27,978 bases of DNA from Pontimonas sp. (GTDB taxonomy: Bacteria; Actinomycetota; Actinomycetes; Actinomycetales; Microbacteriaceae): the NCBI GenBank assembly GCA_021741925.1, contig JAIOWW010000002.1, positions 1-27,978 on the forward strand, written 5' to 3'. Of this stretch, positions 13,892 through 21,876 are shown piece after piece. The position numbers and the translations under genes are program-made. Under the pieces are notes generated by a model. The model ran no database searches. It was not told where the DNA came from and saw only the letters and a list, made by a program, of their open reading frames with translations. Within the stretch, counting starts at the first letter, position 1, and every line of letters starts with the position of its first letter.

Positions 13892-16369
13892 ATGTTTGAG
13901 AGGTTTACCGACCGGGCACGCCGAGTCGTGGTCTTGGCACAAGAAGAAGCCAAGATGCTGAACCACAACTACATCGGCACAGAACACATCCTCTTAGGAC
14001 TCATCCACGAGGGTGAAGGTGTCGCTGCCAAAGCACTCGAGTCGCTCGAGATCTCGCTTGAAGCTGTCCGCGTGCAAGTCCAGGAGATTATCGGCCAGGG
14101 CCAGCAAGCTCCCACCGGACACATTCCCTTCACTCCGCGCGCCAAGAAGGTCTTGGAGTTGAGCCTTCGGGAAGCGCTCCAACTCGGCCACAACTACATC
14201 GGCACCGAGCACATTCTGCTCGGGCTGATTCGTGAAGGTGAGGGAGTCGCCGCGCAGGTTCTGGTGAAGTTGGGCGCTGACTTGAACCGAGTTCGTCAGC
14301 AAGTCATTCAGTTGCTCTCGGGATACCAGGGCAAAGACCCCGTCTCTGTGGGCGGCTCGGAAACTGGCGGAAGCGACAAGGGCTCTCAGGTTCTGGACCA
14401 GTTTGGTCGCAACCTGACCCAGGCTGCTCGTGAAGGAAAGCTTGACCCAGTTATTGGTCGCGAGCGCGAGATGGAGAGGGTCATGCAGATCCTTTCTCGC
14501 CGCTCGAAGAACAACCCTGTCCTCGTGGGCGAACCTGGTGTGGGAAAGACCGCAGTGGTGGAAGGACTTGCCCAGGCCATCGTCAAGGGCGATGTTCCCG
14601 AGACGCTGAAGGACAAGCAGCTCTACTCGCTGGACCTCGGTTCCTTGATCGCCGGTTCGCGCTACCGCGGTGACTTTGAAGAGCGCTTGAAGAAGGTGAC
14701 GAAAGAGATCCGAACCCGCGGCGACATCATCGTTTTCATCGATGAGATTCACACCCTCGTGGGTGCGGGAGCCGCTGAGGGCGCCATCGACGCTGCGAGC
14801 ATCCTGAAGCCGCTGCTCGCACGCGGGGAACTCCAGACCGTGGGTGCTACCACTCTGGATGAATACCGCAAGCACTTTGAGAAGGACGCCGCTCTGGAGC
14901 GTCGCTTCCAGTCGGTTCAGGTTCACCAACCCAGTCCCGCTCACACCATCAACATCTTGAAGGGTTTGCGCGACAAATACGAGGCCTTCCACAGAGTCTC
15001 CATCACCGATGGGGCTATCGAGGCAGCCGTAAACCTCTCTGACCGTTACGTTCAGGATCGTTTCCTGCCGGACAAGGCCATTGACTTGATTGATGAGGCC
15101 GGAGCCCGTCTTCGTTTGTCCATCCTCTCGAGCCCTCCCGAGCTTCGGGAGTTCGACGAGAAAATCGCCGATGTTCGCTCTCGCAAGGAAGCGGCCATCG
15201 AAGGTCAAGATTTCGAGAAGGCGGCATCATTGCGTGACGAGGAGAAGAGTCTCCTCGGCGAGCGTCTTCAGCTTGAGAAGAAGTGGCGCAGTGGCGAGGC
15301 CGGTGGCACTGGTGTCGTCGATGAGGGCGTTATTGCTGAGGTCCTTGCGGCAGCCACTGGAATCCCTGTCTTCAAACTGACCGAAGAAGAGACTGCTCGC
15401 TTGATGTTCATGGAGAAGGCTCTCCACCAGCGCGTGATTGGTCAAGAACAGGCAATTTCCGTTCTCTCGAAGACCATTCGCCGGACTCGTGCGGGTCTGA
15501 AAGACCCTAAGCGCCCGAGTGGTTCGTTCATCTTCGCCGGCCCCACCGGTGTGGGAAAGACGGAGCTGGCCAAAGCGCTGGCTGAGTTCCTCTTTGACGA
15601 CGAAGACGCCTTGATTGCGCTCGACATGTCGGAGTTTGGCGAGAAGCACACTGTGTCACGACTCTTTGGTGCCCCTCCCGGATTCGTGGGCTTTGAGGAT
15701 GGCGGCCAACTGACCGAGAAGGTCCGTCGCAAGCCTTTCAGCGTCGTCTTGTTCGACGAGATCGAGAAGGCTCACCCCGATATCTTCAACTCCCTGTTGC
15801 AGGTGTTGGAGGAAGGTCGCCTCACCGATGGTCAGGGTCGCGTCGTGGACTTCAAGAACACCGTGATCATCATGACCACCAACCTCGGAACCAAGGACAT
15901 TACTGGCGGCCCGGTCGGCTTCACCCTGGAGGGTGACACGGAGGCGAGCTACCAGTCGATGCGTGCCAAGGTCGTGGAGGAGCTGAAGAAGAACTTCAAG
16001 CCTGAGTTCCTCAACCGTGTGGACGAGACGATTGTGTTCCCGCAGTTGAACCAGGACGAGCTGATGCAGATTGTGCACCTCTTCATCAAGCGCCTCGGAG
16101 ACCGTTTGCTGGATCGCGACATGACCATGTCAGTGTCGGATGACGCAAAGAAGCAGCTGATCTCTCTCGGTTGGGACCCCACTATGGGAGCGCGACCGCT
16201 GCGTCGCGCTGTCCAGCAAAATGTGGAAGACCCACTGAGTGAGCGCATTCTCCAGGGTGAGCTAAACCCTGGCGAGCACATCACTGTCGACTTCGATGGC
16301 ACCGAATTCACGTTTGTCAGTAAGAAGCGCGAAGCGGAGCCTGTGGAAGCCGGAGTGCTCGAGCCCTAA
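13892..16369 (+). CDS. clpC: ATP-dependent Clp protease ATPase subunit ClpC
   Basis: This 825-aa Hsp100 unfoldase feeds substrates to ClpP. There are two Clp_N repeats (about 1-145; the HNYIGTEHILLGLI stretch occurs twice), AAA+ domain 1 with Walker A GEPGVGKT at 213-220, and a UVR coiled-coil (about 417-465, ClpC type rather than ClpB). AAA+ domain 2 has GPTGVGKT at 550-557, and a C-terminal D2-small domain follows. The ATG at 13892 is fixed by AAAAGGAG 8 nt upstream; the open frame runs 48 nt further 5', but that part contains the palindromic leader. The leader carries a ClgR-like site and two palindromes, suggesting stress-responsive control. clpP genes are not in the window. Confidence 0.97.
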   Translation: MFERFTDRARRVVVLAQEEAKMLNHNYIGTEHILLGLIHEGEGVAAKALESLEISLEAVRVQVQEIIGQGQQAPTGHIPFTPRAKKVLELSLREALQLGHNYIGTEHILLGLIREGEGVAAQVLVKLGADLNRVRQQVIQLLSGYQGKDPVSVGGSETGGSDKGSQVLDQFGRNLTQAAREGKLDPVIGREREMERVMQILSRRSKNNPVLVGEPGVGKTAVVEGLAQAIVKGDVPETLKDKQLYSLDLGSLIAGSRYRGDFEERLKKVTKEIRTRGDIIVFIDEIHTLVGAGAAEGAIDAASILKPLLARGELQTVGATTLDEYRKHFEKDAALERRFQSVQVHQPSPAHTINILKGLRDKYEAFHRVSITDGAIEAAVNLSDRYVQDRFLPDKAIDLIDEAGARLRLSILSSPPELREFDEKIADVRSRKEAAIEGQDFEKAASLRDEEKSLLGERLQLEKKWRSGEAGGTGVVDEGVIAEVLAAATGIPVFKLTEEETARLMFMEKALHQRVIGQEQAISVLSKTIRRTRAGLKDPKRPSGSFIFAGPTGVGKTELAKALAEFLFDDEDALIALDMSEFGEKHTVSRLFGAPPGFVGFEDGGQLTEKVRRKPFSVVLFDEIEKAHPDIFNSLLQVLEEGRLTDGQGRVVDFKNTVIIMTTNLGTKDITGGPVGFTLEGDTEASYQSMRAKVVEELKKNFKPEFLNRVDETIVFPQLNQDELMQIVHLFIKRLGDRLLDRDMTMSVSDDAKKQLISLGWDPTMGARPLRRAVQQNVEDPLSERILQGELNPGEHITVDFDGTEFTFVSKKREAEPVEAGVLEP

Positions 16370-16373
16370 GCGC

Positions 16374-16379
16374 TACGCT
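16374..16379 (+). promoter_or_regulatory. Leaderless-type -10 element for argA
   Basis: TACGCT ends 6 nt before the GTG at 16386, just after the clpC stop. There is no Shine-Dalgarno for this GTG, so transcription probably starts at or next to the G of the start codon. Confidence 0.45.
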
Positions 16380-16385
16380 GTCCTG

Positions 16386-16901
16386 GTGAACCAGCCCCAC
16401 AAGTGGACTATCCGCCGTGCCCGCACGGCGGATATCCGGTCCATTGCTGATCTGATTGAGCCCCTCGTCGAAGCACGGGTGCTTCTGGGCAAGGACCTCG
16501 TGGTGCTCTATGAAGCGGTCCAAGAGTTCACGGTCGCGACAACTTCCGAGGGTGAGATCGTGGGCTGCGGAGCCCTGCACGTTTTTTGGGAGAACCTGGG
16601 CGAGATCAGGACGCTAGCGGTCTCTCCCGCCCACCTCGGCCAGGGGGTGGGTACTGCACTAGTTGGTGCTCTGGAAGGACAGGCTCGAGAGCTCGGACTC
16701 AGCACTCTGTTCTGTCTAACTTTTGAGGTGGATTTTTTCCAACGCAATGGTTTTCATCTCCAAGATGATCAGATCGTTGATCCCGAGGTCTATGTCGAGT
16801 TGGTCCGCTCACCCGATGAAGGTGTTGCGGAGTTTCTTGATTTGGCCAGGGTCAAGCCCAACACGCTGGGTAATTCCCGCCTCGTCAAGGATCTTGGCTA
16901 A
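16386..16901 (+). CDS. argA: Amino-acid N-acetyltransferase (Rv2747-type N-acetylglutamate synthase)
   Basis: This 171-aa GNAT enzyme closely resembles the short, kinase-less N-acetylglutamate synthase of Mycobacterium (Rv2747). Shared landmarks are IRRARTADI at the start, LYEAVQEF, VGCGALHVFWENLGEIRT, the acetyl-CoA loop HLGQGVGTALV (near 84), LTFEVDFFQRNGF, and the C-terminal EFLDLARVKPNTLGNSR. It should make N-acetylglutamate for arginine biosynthesis. The GTG at 16386 leaves 16 nt after clpC; the frame also extends 5' into clpC, but those residues have no counterpart in the family. Codons 8-17 contain a perfect 12-bp inverted repeat. No other arginine genes are nearby. Confidence 0.92.
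   Translation: MNQPHKWTIRRARTADIRSIADLIEPLVEARVLLGKDLVVLYEAVQEFTVATTSEGEIVGCGALHVFWENLGEIRTLAVSPAHLGQGVGTALVGALEGQARELGLSTLFCLTFEVDFFQRNGFHLQDDQIVDPEVYVELVRSPDEGVAEFLDLARVKPNTLGNSRLVKDLG
16409..16434 (+). repeat. Perfect 12-bp inverted repeat inside the 5' end of argA
   Basis: TATCCGCCGTGC (16409-16420) is followed by CC and then its exact reverse complement (16423-16434). As RNA this gives an 11-bp GC-rich stem with a CCCG tetraloop, starting about 23 nt after the argA start codon and 40 nt after the clpC stop. It lacks a U-tract. It could terminate clpC transcripts, attenuate argA, or bind a dimeric regulator as DNA. Confidence 0.75.
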
Positions 16902-16958
16902 ACCTGTAAGTTCCTAGGCTCGCCGGCACTAACCCCCAGATTTTCGATAGTCCAGTCG

Positions 16959-16964
16959 TACCCT
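16959..16964 (+). promoter_or_regulatory. Leaderless-type -10 element for the membrane-anchored protein at 16971
   Basis: TACCCT ends exactly 6 nt before the ATG at 16971; the intervening AGGGCT could alternatively act as a very close Shine-Dalgarno. No clear -35 is seen. Confidence 0.45.
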
Positions 16965-16970
16965 AGGGCT

Positions 16971-17549
16971 ATGTCACAGGCTCAGCGCCCTCTTCCCGCC
17001 TCGGTCTATTGGCGCAGGCGTCTCATCGTGTTGGGTGGCTTACTCGCTGTCATCGCTGTCATTGTGTTGATTGTTGTGCGCCCAGGTTTTGGCACGACCG
17101 CAGAGCCCGAGGTTGATGTCGCAGACGAGCTGGCTGTTGTCGAAGTGCCCACTTGTCTTCCGAGTCAGCTGGAAATCACGGCTCGAACAGACCAGTCCAG
17201 TTATGACTCCGGAATGAACCCCCAGCTGTGGATGGGCGTGAAGAACGTTTCCTCCGTGGAGTGCACGGTGAACGCTGGGACTGATGTGCAAAAGTACGTC
17301 ATTTCCTCGGGACCCGACCTGATCTGGTCCTCTGATGATTGCCAGACTGATTCCGTCCCCTATGAGCTCACCCTGGCTCCCGGTTCGGAGCAGGAGACCA
17401 CGGCTATTCCCTGGGATCGCACCCGCTCGACACCAGATACCTGTGACGGCGAGAGGCCGGTTATGCCAGCGGGTGGCGCGAGTTACCACCTCACGGTTCA
17501 CTTGGGCAGCATCGAGTCCGCCGAAACAAAGCAGTTCCTGCTCTACTAA
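16971..17549 (+). CDS. Uncharacterised membrane-anchored extracytoplasmic protein
   Basis: This 192-aa protein has a short basic N terminus (WRRR at about 14-17), one transmembrane helix (about 18-40), an acidic linker, and an extracytoplasmic domain (about 55-192). Its predicted beta-strands and sequence rhythm (MGVKNVSSVECTV, LAPGSEQETTAIPWDRT, PAGGASYHLTV) look like an immunoglobulin-type or BsuPI-like fold. Four cysteines (in TCLPS, ECTV, DDCQ and DTCDG) could make two disulfides. I cannot name a family with confidence. It follows argA by 69 nt with its own probable promoter and converges on radA with a 4-nt stop overlap (CTAA). Confidence 0.75.
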   Translation: MSQAQRPLPASVYWRRRLIVLGGLLAVIAVIVLIVVRPGFGTTAEPEVDVADELAVVEVPTCLPSQLEITARTDQSSYDSGMNPQLWMGVKNVSSVECTVNAGTDVQKYVISSGPDLIWSSDDCQTDSVPYELTLAPGSEQETTAIPWDRTRSTPDTCDGERPVMPAGGASYHLTVHLGSIESAETKQFLLY

Positions 17550-18898
17550 AAGGTCGGTTCTTTCTGCTTCTTCGGGCTTCCCGAGAATGCCTTTGTGATG
17601 GCTTCATGAATGCTCGGTGTGCTGTGATCGAGCACAAAGGCAAAACCTAACCGTGAGGCTTCCGACGCCCTCTGTGGTGCCTGGGTGACGGAGCGGATTT
17701 CGCCGGCGAGGCTGATTTCTCCAATTGCTGCCATCTCTTGTGCCAGCGGGATATCTTTGGCAGCACTGGCAATCGCCAGGGCTATGGCCAGGTCTGTGGC
17801 AGGTTCGTAGACCTTGATTCCTCCTACCGTGGAGACGTAGACATCTGCCGAGGAGACGGGAAGCCCAGCGCGGCGCTCGAGCACGGCCAGAATCATGGCC
17901 ACGCGAGACGATTCCACGCCATTGACTACCCGTCGGGGTTGAGCTGCGGTGCTGGGAACGACGAGGGCTTGAATCTCCACGGGAAGTGCCCTGCGTCCCT
18001 CGAGAGCAATGGTGGTGCAGGTCCCGCTGACGGCTTTGGTGGTGTGCGAGCGAAAGAGCGAGCTGGGGTCAGGTACTTCGAGAATGCCCTCCCCGCTCAT
18101 TTCGAAACATCCCACCTCGTCGGTGGGACCGAACCGGTTCTTGAGCGCCCGCACAAAGCGCAACGACGTCTGACGGTCCCCTTCAAAGTGGCAGACCACA
18201 TCAACCAAGTGCTCGAGTGTTCTGGGACCAGCTACCTGTCCATCTTTCGTGACGTGTCCGACCAAAATGATGGGCAAGTGGGAGCGCTTGGCCACTCTGA
18301 TGAGGGTCTCGGCAACTTCTCTGACTTGTGCAACGCCGCCGGCTGAGCTGTCCAAGACTCCAGAAGACACGGTTTGAATGGAGTCAACAATCATGAGCTC
18401 TGGCTGGACCTGATCGATGTGTCCCAATACCCCACCGAGGTCCGTCTCGTTGGCGAGGAAAAGATTGTCGTCGAGGCCATTGGTGCGTGACGCTCGCAAA
18501 TACACCTGCCCGGCGGATTCTTCGGCGCTCACATAGAGGACTTTCTTTCCTCCTTGAGCTGCTTGTGCAGCCACATCCAACAGCAGTGTCGACTTTCCCA
18601 CTCCTGGTTCGCCGGAGAGCAAAATAACTGCGCCGGGGACAATCCCGCCACCCAGAACGCGGTCGAACTCTCCCACCCCGGTGGGCACGTGACCGCTCTC
18701 CGTCCCGGAATGCTCCGTGATGGGCTTCGCTGCCCGCTCTGCGCTGGGAATCACGGCAACAGCTTGTCGAGAAGCGCTGGTCGGGGCTCCGACTTCGATG
18801 ACCGTGCCCCACGCCTGACATTCACCGCAGCGTCCCACCCATTTGAGGGTCGTCCACCCGCATTCATCGCAGCGATACGGGGACTCGGTCTTGGCCAT
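17546..18898 (-). CDS. radA: DNA repair protein RadA (Sms)
   Basis: This 450-aa RecA-like ATPase and helicase promotes branch migration in recombination. It has an N-terminal C4 zinc finger (C10, C13, C24, C27), Walker A GEPGVGKST at 96-104, the RadA-specific KNRFG motif at 253-257, and a C-terminal Lon-protease-like domain (about 290-440). Length is normal. The ATG at 18898 lacks a Shine-Dalgarno but has TAGGCT exactly 6 nt upstream, suggesting a leaderless transcript. In Mycobacterium radA lies in the same neighbourhood as clpC. It is divergent from tRNA-Ser. Confidence 0.97.
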   Translation of the reverse strand: MAKTESPYRCDECGWTTLKWVGRCGECQAWGTVIEVGAPTSASRQAVAVIPSAERAAKPITEHSGTESGHVPTGVGEFDRVLGGGIVPGAVILLSGEPGVGKSTLLLDVAAQAAQGGKKVLYVSAEESAGQVYLRASRTNGLDDNLFLANETDLGGVLGHIDQVQPELMIVDSIQTVSSGVLDSSAGGVAQVREVAETLIRVAKRSHLPIILVGHVTKDGQVAGPRTLEHLVDVVCHFEGDRQTSLRFVRALKNRFGPTDEVGCFEMSGEGILEVPDPSSLFRSHTTKAVSGTCTTIALEGRRALPVEIQALVVPSTAAQPRRVVNGVESSRVAMILAVLERRAGLPVSSADVYVSTVGGIKVYEPATDLAIALAIASAAKDIPLAQEMAAIGEISLAGEIRSVTQAPQRASEASRLGFAFVLDHSTPSIHEAITKAFSGSPKKQKEPTF

Positions 18899-18904
18899 GT
18901 TATG

Positions 18905-18910
18905 AGCCTA
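18905..18910 (-). promoter_or_regulatory. Leaderless-type -10 element for radA
   Basis: TAGGCT on the minus strand ends 6 nt before the radA ATG. Confidence 0.5.
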
Positions 18911-18930
18911 AAGCTCCCCACCGACGGAGG

Positions 18931-18960
18931 CTGAAGGCCCGATGGGTGTCTGTGTAAACT
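18931..18960 (+). promoter_or_regulatory. Promoter of tRNA-Ser
   Basis: CTGAAG (18931-18936), an 18-nt spacer and TAAACT (18955-18960) sit 7 nt before the mature tRNA 5' end, so the primary transcript would need little or no 5' trimming. Confidence 0.4.
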
Positions 18961-18967
18961 AGCGGGC

Positions 18968-19057
18968 GGTACCGTGTCCGAGCGGCCGAAGGTGCAACTC
19001 TCGAAAAGTTGTGTGGGTGCAAGCCCACCGTGGGTTCAAATCCCACCGGTACCGCCA
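18968..19057 (+). tRNA. tRNA-Ser (anticodon CGA)
   Basis: The acceptor GGTACCG pairs with CGGTACC, followed by discriminator G and an encoded CCA (19055-19057). The anticodon stem CAACT/AGTTG holds the loop CTCGAAA, giving anticodon CGA (Ser, UCG). A long class II variable arm (TGGG...CCCA) and the T arm GGTTCAAATCC are present. Confidence 0.97.
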
Positions 19058-19080
19058 GTTTTTGCTCCAAGATTGAGACT

Positions 19081-19971
19081 ATGGCTGTCTATAAGGTTCT
19101 GCTGTACTACTGCTTCACCCCGTTGGCAGATCCTGACGCCATTCGCCTCTGGCAGCGCGATCTGTGCGAATCCCTGGGCTTGGGCGGTCGCATCATCATT
19201 GCGCCTCATGGCATCAATGGCACGGTCGGCGGCGAGCTGAGTGCAGTCAAAAAGTACTGGCGAAAAACCAGAGAATATCCCGCTTTTCGCGACATCGACT
19301 TCAAATGGAGCGAGGGTAGTGGCCCGGAGGATTTTCCGAGGTTGAAGGTCCGCGTTCGAGATGAATTGGTTGGGTTCGGGGCCCCTGAGGAAGTTGTGGT
19401 GGGGGATCACGGCGTCACAGGCGGTGGGCAACACTTGAGCCCGGAGCAACTGCATGAACTAGTCGAGACTAAGCCGGTCACCTTCTTTGACGGTCGCAAC
19501 AAGTGGGAAGCAGATATCGGCAGATTCAAGGACGCCATCGTTCCTGACACTCGCACCTCCCATGATTTTGTGCGCGAACTCGAGAGCGGAAAATATGACC
19601 ACTTGAAGGATCAACCCGTGGTGACCTATTGCACCGGCGGTGTCCGTTGTGAAGTGCTCTCCGCGATGATGATCAAGCGTGGCTTTCAGGAGGTCTACCA
19701 ATTGGAGGGAGGGATAGTTCGCTACGGAGAACAGTATGGAGACTCAGGACTCTGGGAAGGCTCTCTCTACGTTTTTGACAACCGCAAGGCCGTGACGTTC
19801 TCCTCCGAATCGGCAGTCATTGGTCGATGCGTTCTCTGCGGAGCGAGCTCCTCGCGAATGCAAAACTGCTCGAGCCTCTCGTGCACTGTTGAGTCAGTTG
19901 TGTGTGATGAATGTGCGGAGCTGGAATTTCTTTGCGAGGTGGACCGCGCGAAGAGTTCAGCGAGAGCTTAG
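19081..19971 (+). CDS. trhO: tRNA uridine(34) hydroxylase (rhodanese family, YceA-like)
   Basis: This 296-aa protein matches TrhO/YceA, which makes 5-hydroxyuridine at tRNA position 34 using oxygen. The N-terminal acylphosphatase-like domain (about 1-95) contains IAPHGINGTVGG (40-51). The rhodanese domain (about 120-235) has the conserved cysteine C184 in TYCTGGVRCE. The C-terminal region has a cysteine cluster (C250, C253, C263, C268, C275, C278), probably a zinc-binding element. The ATG at 19081 gives the usual family start MAVYKVLLYYCF; the open frame extends 5' into tRNA-Ser and is not used. There is no Shine-Dalgarno, and AAGATT sits 6 nt upstream as a poor -10. It converges on the VIT1 gene with a TTAG overlap. 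Confidence 0.92.
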   Translation: MAVYKVLLYYCFTPLADPDAIRLWQRDLCESLGLGGRIIIAPHGINGTVGGELSAVKKYWRKTREYPAFRDIDFKWSEGSGPEDFPRLKVRVRDELVGFGAPEEVVVGDHGVTGGGQHLSPEQLHELVETKPVTFFDGRNKWEADIGRFKDAIVPDTRTSHDFVRELESGKYDHLKDQPVVTYCTGGVRCEVLSAMMIKRGFQEVYQLEGGIVRYGEQYGDSGLWEGSLYVFDNRKAVTFSSESAVIGRCVLCGASSSRMQNCSSLSCTVESVVCDECAELEFLCEVDRAKSSARA

Positions 19972-20678
19972 ATTCCCGCCACCCCCAGCGCGGTGCCGAT
20001 GCCCCAGGTCAGCAATAGTGCAAAGGTCCCCCCGGCGAGCACTCTCAGGACGGGTTTTAGGGGCGGGCTTTCTCCGAGCCTTGCTCCTACAAAACCGGTG
20101 ATGGCAAGTGCCAGCAGGCTGGCGGCAAAAGCGAAGGGGATGCGCGAGTCAGCGGCAGGAAGGGTGATGGCGAGCATGGGCAACAGCGCTCCGGCAAGAA
20201 ACGCTAGGGCTGAGGACAGTGCGGCATGCCACGGATTTGTGAGTTGCCGTTCGTTGATTCCGAGTTCTGCTTCCAAGTGTGCGCTAATTGCGTCATGCGC
20301 TGTGAGCTCGCGAGCCACTAAGCGCGCGGTGCTCGGAGTTAACCCTTTCGACTCGTAGATTTGTGCAAGTTCAGCTTCTTCTTCGTCTGGCTGCTCAAGA
20401 AGTTCTTTCCGCTCTCGAGCGATGAGAGCCTTTTCGCTGTCACGTTGAGATGAGACTGAAACATACTCACCGGCCGCCATCGAGATCGAGCCAGCAACGA
20501 TTCCCGCAACCCCTGCGATAAGAATGGTGCGAAGGTCTGTGGTTGCCGCAGCAACACCCACCACAAGTGCTGCGATGGAAACGATGCCATCATTTGCGCC
20601 CAGAATTCCTGCTCGGAGCCAATTGAGACGTGAGGCGAATGCGAGCCTATTTGGTTCAAACTGCTCACTGTCACTCAC
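19968..20678 (-). CDS. VIT1/CCC1 family iron/manganese transporter
   Basis: This 236-aa membrane protein has the VIT1/CCC1 layout. Helix 1 carries GANDGIVSIAALVVGVAAA (about 28-46), helix 2 contains GSISMAAGEYVSVSSQRDSE, then a charged cytosolic segment rich in Glu (about 85-140) provides the likely metal-binding region, and three further hydrophobic helices run to the C terminus. Family members export Fe(II) or Mn(II) from the cytosol. The GTG at 20678 has no Shine-Dalgarno but TAGACT exactly 6 nt upstream. No metal-regulator operator was recognised in the short divergent gap. Confidence 0.92.
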   Translation of the reverse strand: MSDSEQFEPNRLAFASRLNWLRAGILGANDGIVSIAALVVGVAAATTDLRTILIAGVAGIVAGSISMAAGEYVSVSSQRDSEKALIARERKELLEQPDEEEAELAQIYESKGLTPSTARLVARELTAHDAISAHLEAELGINERQLTNPWHAALSSALAFLAGALLPMLAITLPAADSRIPFAFAASLLALAITGFVGARLGESPPLKPVLRVLAGGTFALLLTWGIGTALGVAGI

Positions 20679-20684
20679 CCCATA

Positions 20685-20690
20685 AGTCTA
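20685..20690 (-). promoter_or_regulatory. Leaderless-type -10 element for the VIT1 gene
   Basis: TAGACT on the minus strand ends 6 nt before the GTG start. Confidence 0.5.
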
Positions 20691-20713
20691 TGTCGGGGAG
20701 CCATTGCGGCCCG

Positions 20714-20719
20714 TACACT
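20714..20719 (+). promoter_or_regulatory. Candidate -10 element for the gene at 20743
   Basis: TACACT would start transcription near 20726, leaving a short leader that contains GGAAGAGG (20730-20737) before the GTG at 20743. Confidence 0.35.
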
Positions 20720-20742
20720 CTTTCTCAACGGAAGAGGTCGTA

Positions 20743-21876
20743 GTGGGTTCTGTTGAACGTGGTGACCGTTCGACAGTTGTTGTCGCGGTGATGGGGGCAG
20801 TTGCTCTCGCCGTGGGTGTGTTATTCCAGACTGCTTTTCCTCCGGACCCACGAGCGTTGATTGTGTTAGGCAACTCTGGGGGAACCTCCGCGGAGACTTG
20901 GGACGAGATGTCCTTTGCTGTCGACTACGACTACATTCCGGGTCCTGGGCTCTCCAATGCCGAGGGGTCGGGCCGGGTCTATGAACTCTCCTTGCAAGGA
21001 AATCCGCTTGACCTACTGACCGAACTAGGCAGTGTTTACGGTGTTGAGGGAGTATCTGGGCCGAGCCAATATTTTGACGAACAATGGCCTGGCTACGTTC
21101 TTGGGCCCGAAGACTGGAGTGGCCCAACTCTTAATCTCACCTGGAGTGGCACAGGACCCTGGTATTACAGCAACCCCGCGGCGTATCAGGAGCCCACCTG
21201 TCGCGAGATCATTCCGGAAGAAGGATCCGAGGATCTGGGCGGTTTTGAATGCGAAAACCCAGAACCCAGTGGGCCACTCCCCAGCGTTGAGGAAGCCAGA
21301 GCAACGGCGGTGGAGTTACTCCAGAAATCAGGTCTCGACGTCGAGGAGTCCGACTTGACTGTCTTGGCGAATGATGACTGGGGAGTCGGACTGAGCGCAA
21401 TCCAGCAACTCGATGGTGTTGATACCGCACTGGAGTGGAGCGTCTTCTTTGCTCCAGGGCCGACCCTCGCCTCAGTATCAGGTCACGCTGCTACGCCCAT
21501 TTCGCGGGGAGAGTTCACCACGGTGAGTCCGATGGCAGCCGTAGACAGACTTGCGTCTGGTCAATGGTGGGGAAGTCCCGCACCGCTGTATCACTCAGGA
21601 TTTGACAGTGTTTTTGCTGACGGACTTCCGATGGAGGAGCCCTACTATCCGGAGCCCGGTGAGGTCATCACCCTCACGGTGGAGAGCTCGGAGGAAGCGC
21701 CTCTCCTCGTGTGGGATGCATCGGGAACAGCCTGGCTGGTGCCCGGCTACATCATGAGGCACGGTAGTGAACCGTGGAATGCATCGGCGGTAATCTCTCT
21801 CGAAGACGGGGTTATTCAGTTACCTGAACCCACGATGGACGACATCATGCCGTTACCGGAGGGAGAACAATCGTGA
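20743..21876 (+). CDS. Uncharacterised single-pass membrane protein with large extracytoplasmic domain
   Basis: This 377-aa protein has a short N terminus, a single transmembrane helix (about 11-31), and a long acidic exported domain. That part is rich in Trp, Tyr, Gly and Pro, with motifs such as WYYSNPAAYQEPTC and repeated acidic Pro-rich stretches near the C terminus. I do not recognise a named family, though similar proteins are annotated as hypothetical in other actinobacteria. The GTG at 20743 is preferred over TTG at 20704 because GAAGAGG precedes it at normal spacing and the predicted -10 would put the transcript start after the TTG. It overlaps the aldo/keto reductase gene by 4 nt (GTGA), so the two are translationally coupled. 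Confidence 0.72.
   Translation: MGSVERGDRSTVVVAVMGAVALAVGVLFQTAFPPDPRALIVLGNSGGTSAETWDEMSFAVDYDYIPGPGLSNAEGSGRVYELSLQGNPLDLLTELGSVYGVEGVSGPSQYFDEQWPGYVLGPEDWSGPTLNLTWSGTGPWYYSNPAAYQEPTCREIIPEEGSEDLGGFECENPEPSGPLPSVEEARATAVELLQKSGLDVEESDLTVLANDDWGVGLSAIQQLDGVDTALEWSVFFAPGPTLASVSGHAATPISRGEFTTVSPMAAVDRLASGQWWGSPAPLYHSGFDSVFADGLPMEEPYYPEPGEVITLTVESSEEAPLLVWDASGTAWLVPGYIMRHGSEPWNASAVISLEDGVIQLPEPTMDDIMPLPEGEQS

Noticed and set aside
13994..15208. 404-codon open frame on the minus strand
   Set aside because: Antisense shadow of clpC caused by its codon bias; no recognisable protein and no ribosome site.
16296..16385. Earlier in-frame start for argA
   Set aside because: The extra residues overlap the clpC 3' end and have no counterpart in Rv2747-type enzymes.
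19009..19080. Earlier in-frame start for trhO
   Set aside because: The extension lies inside tRNA-Ser, and the family begins at the ATG at 19081.
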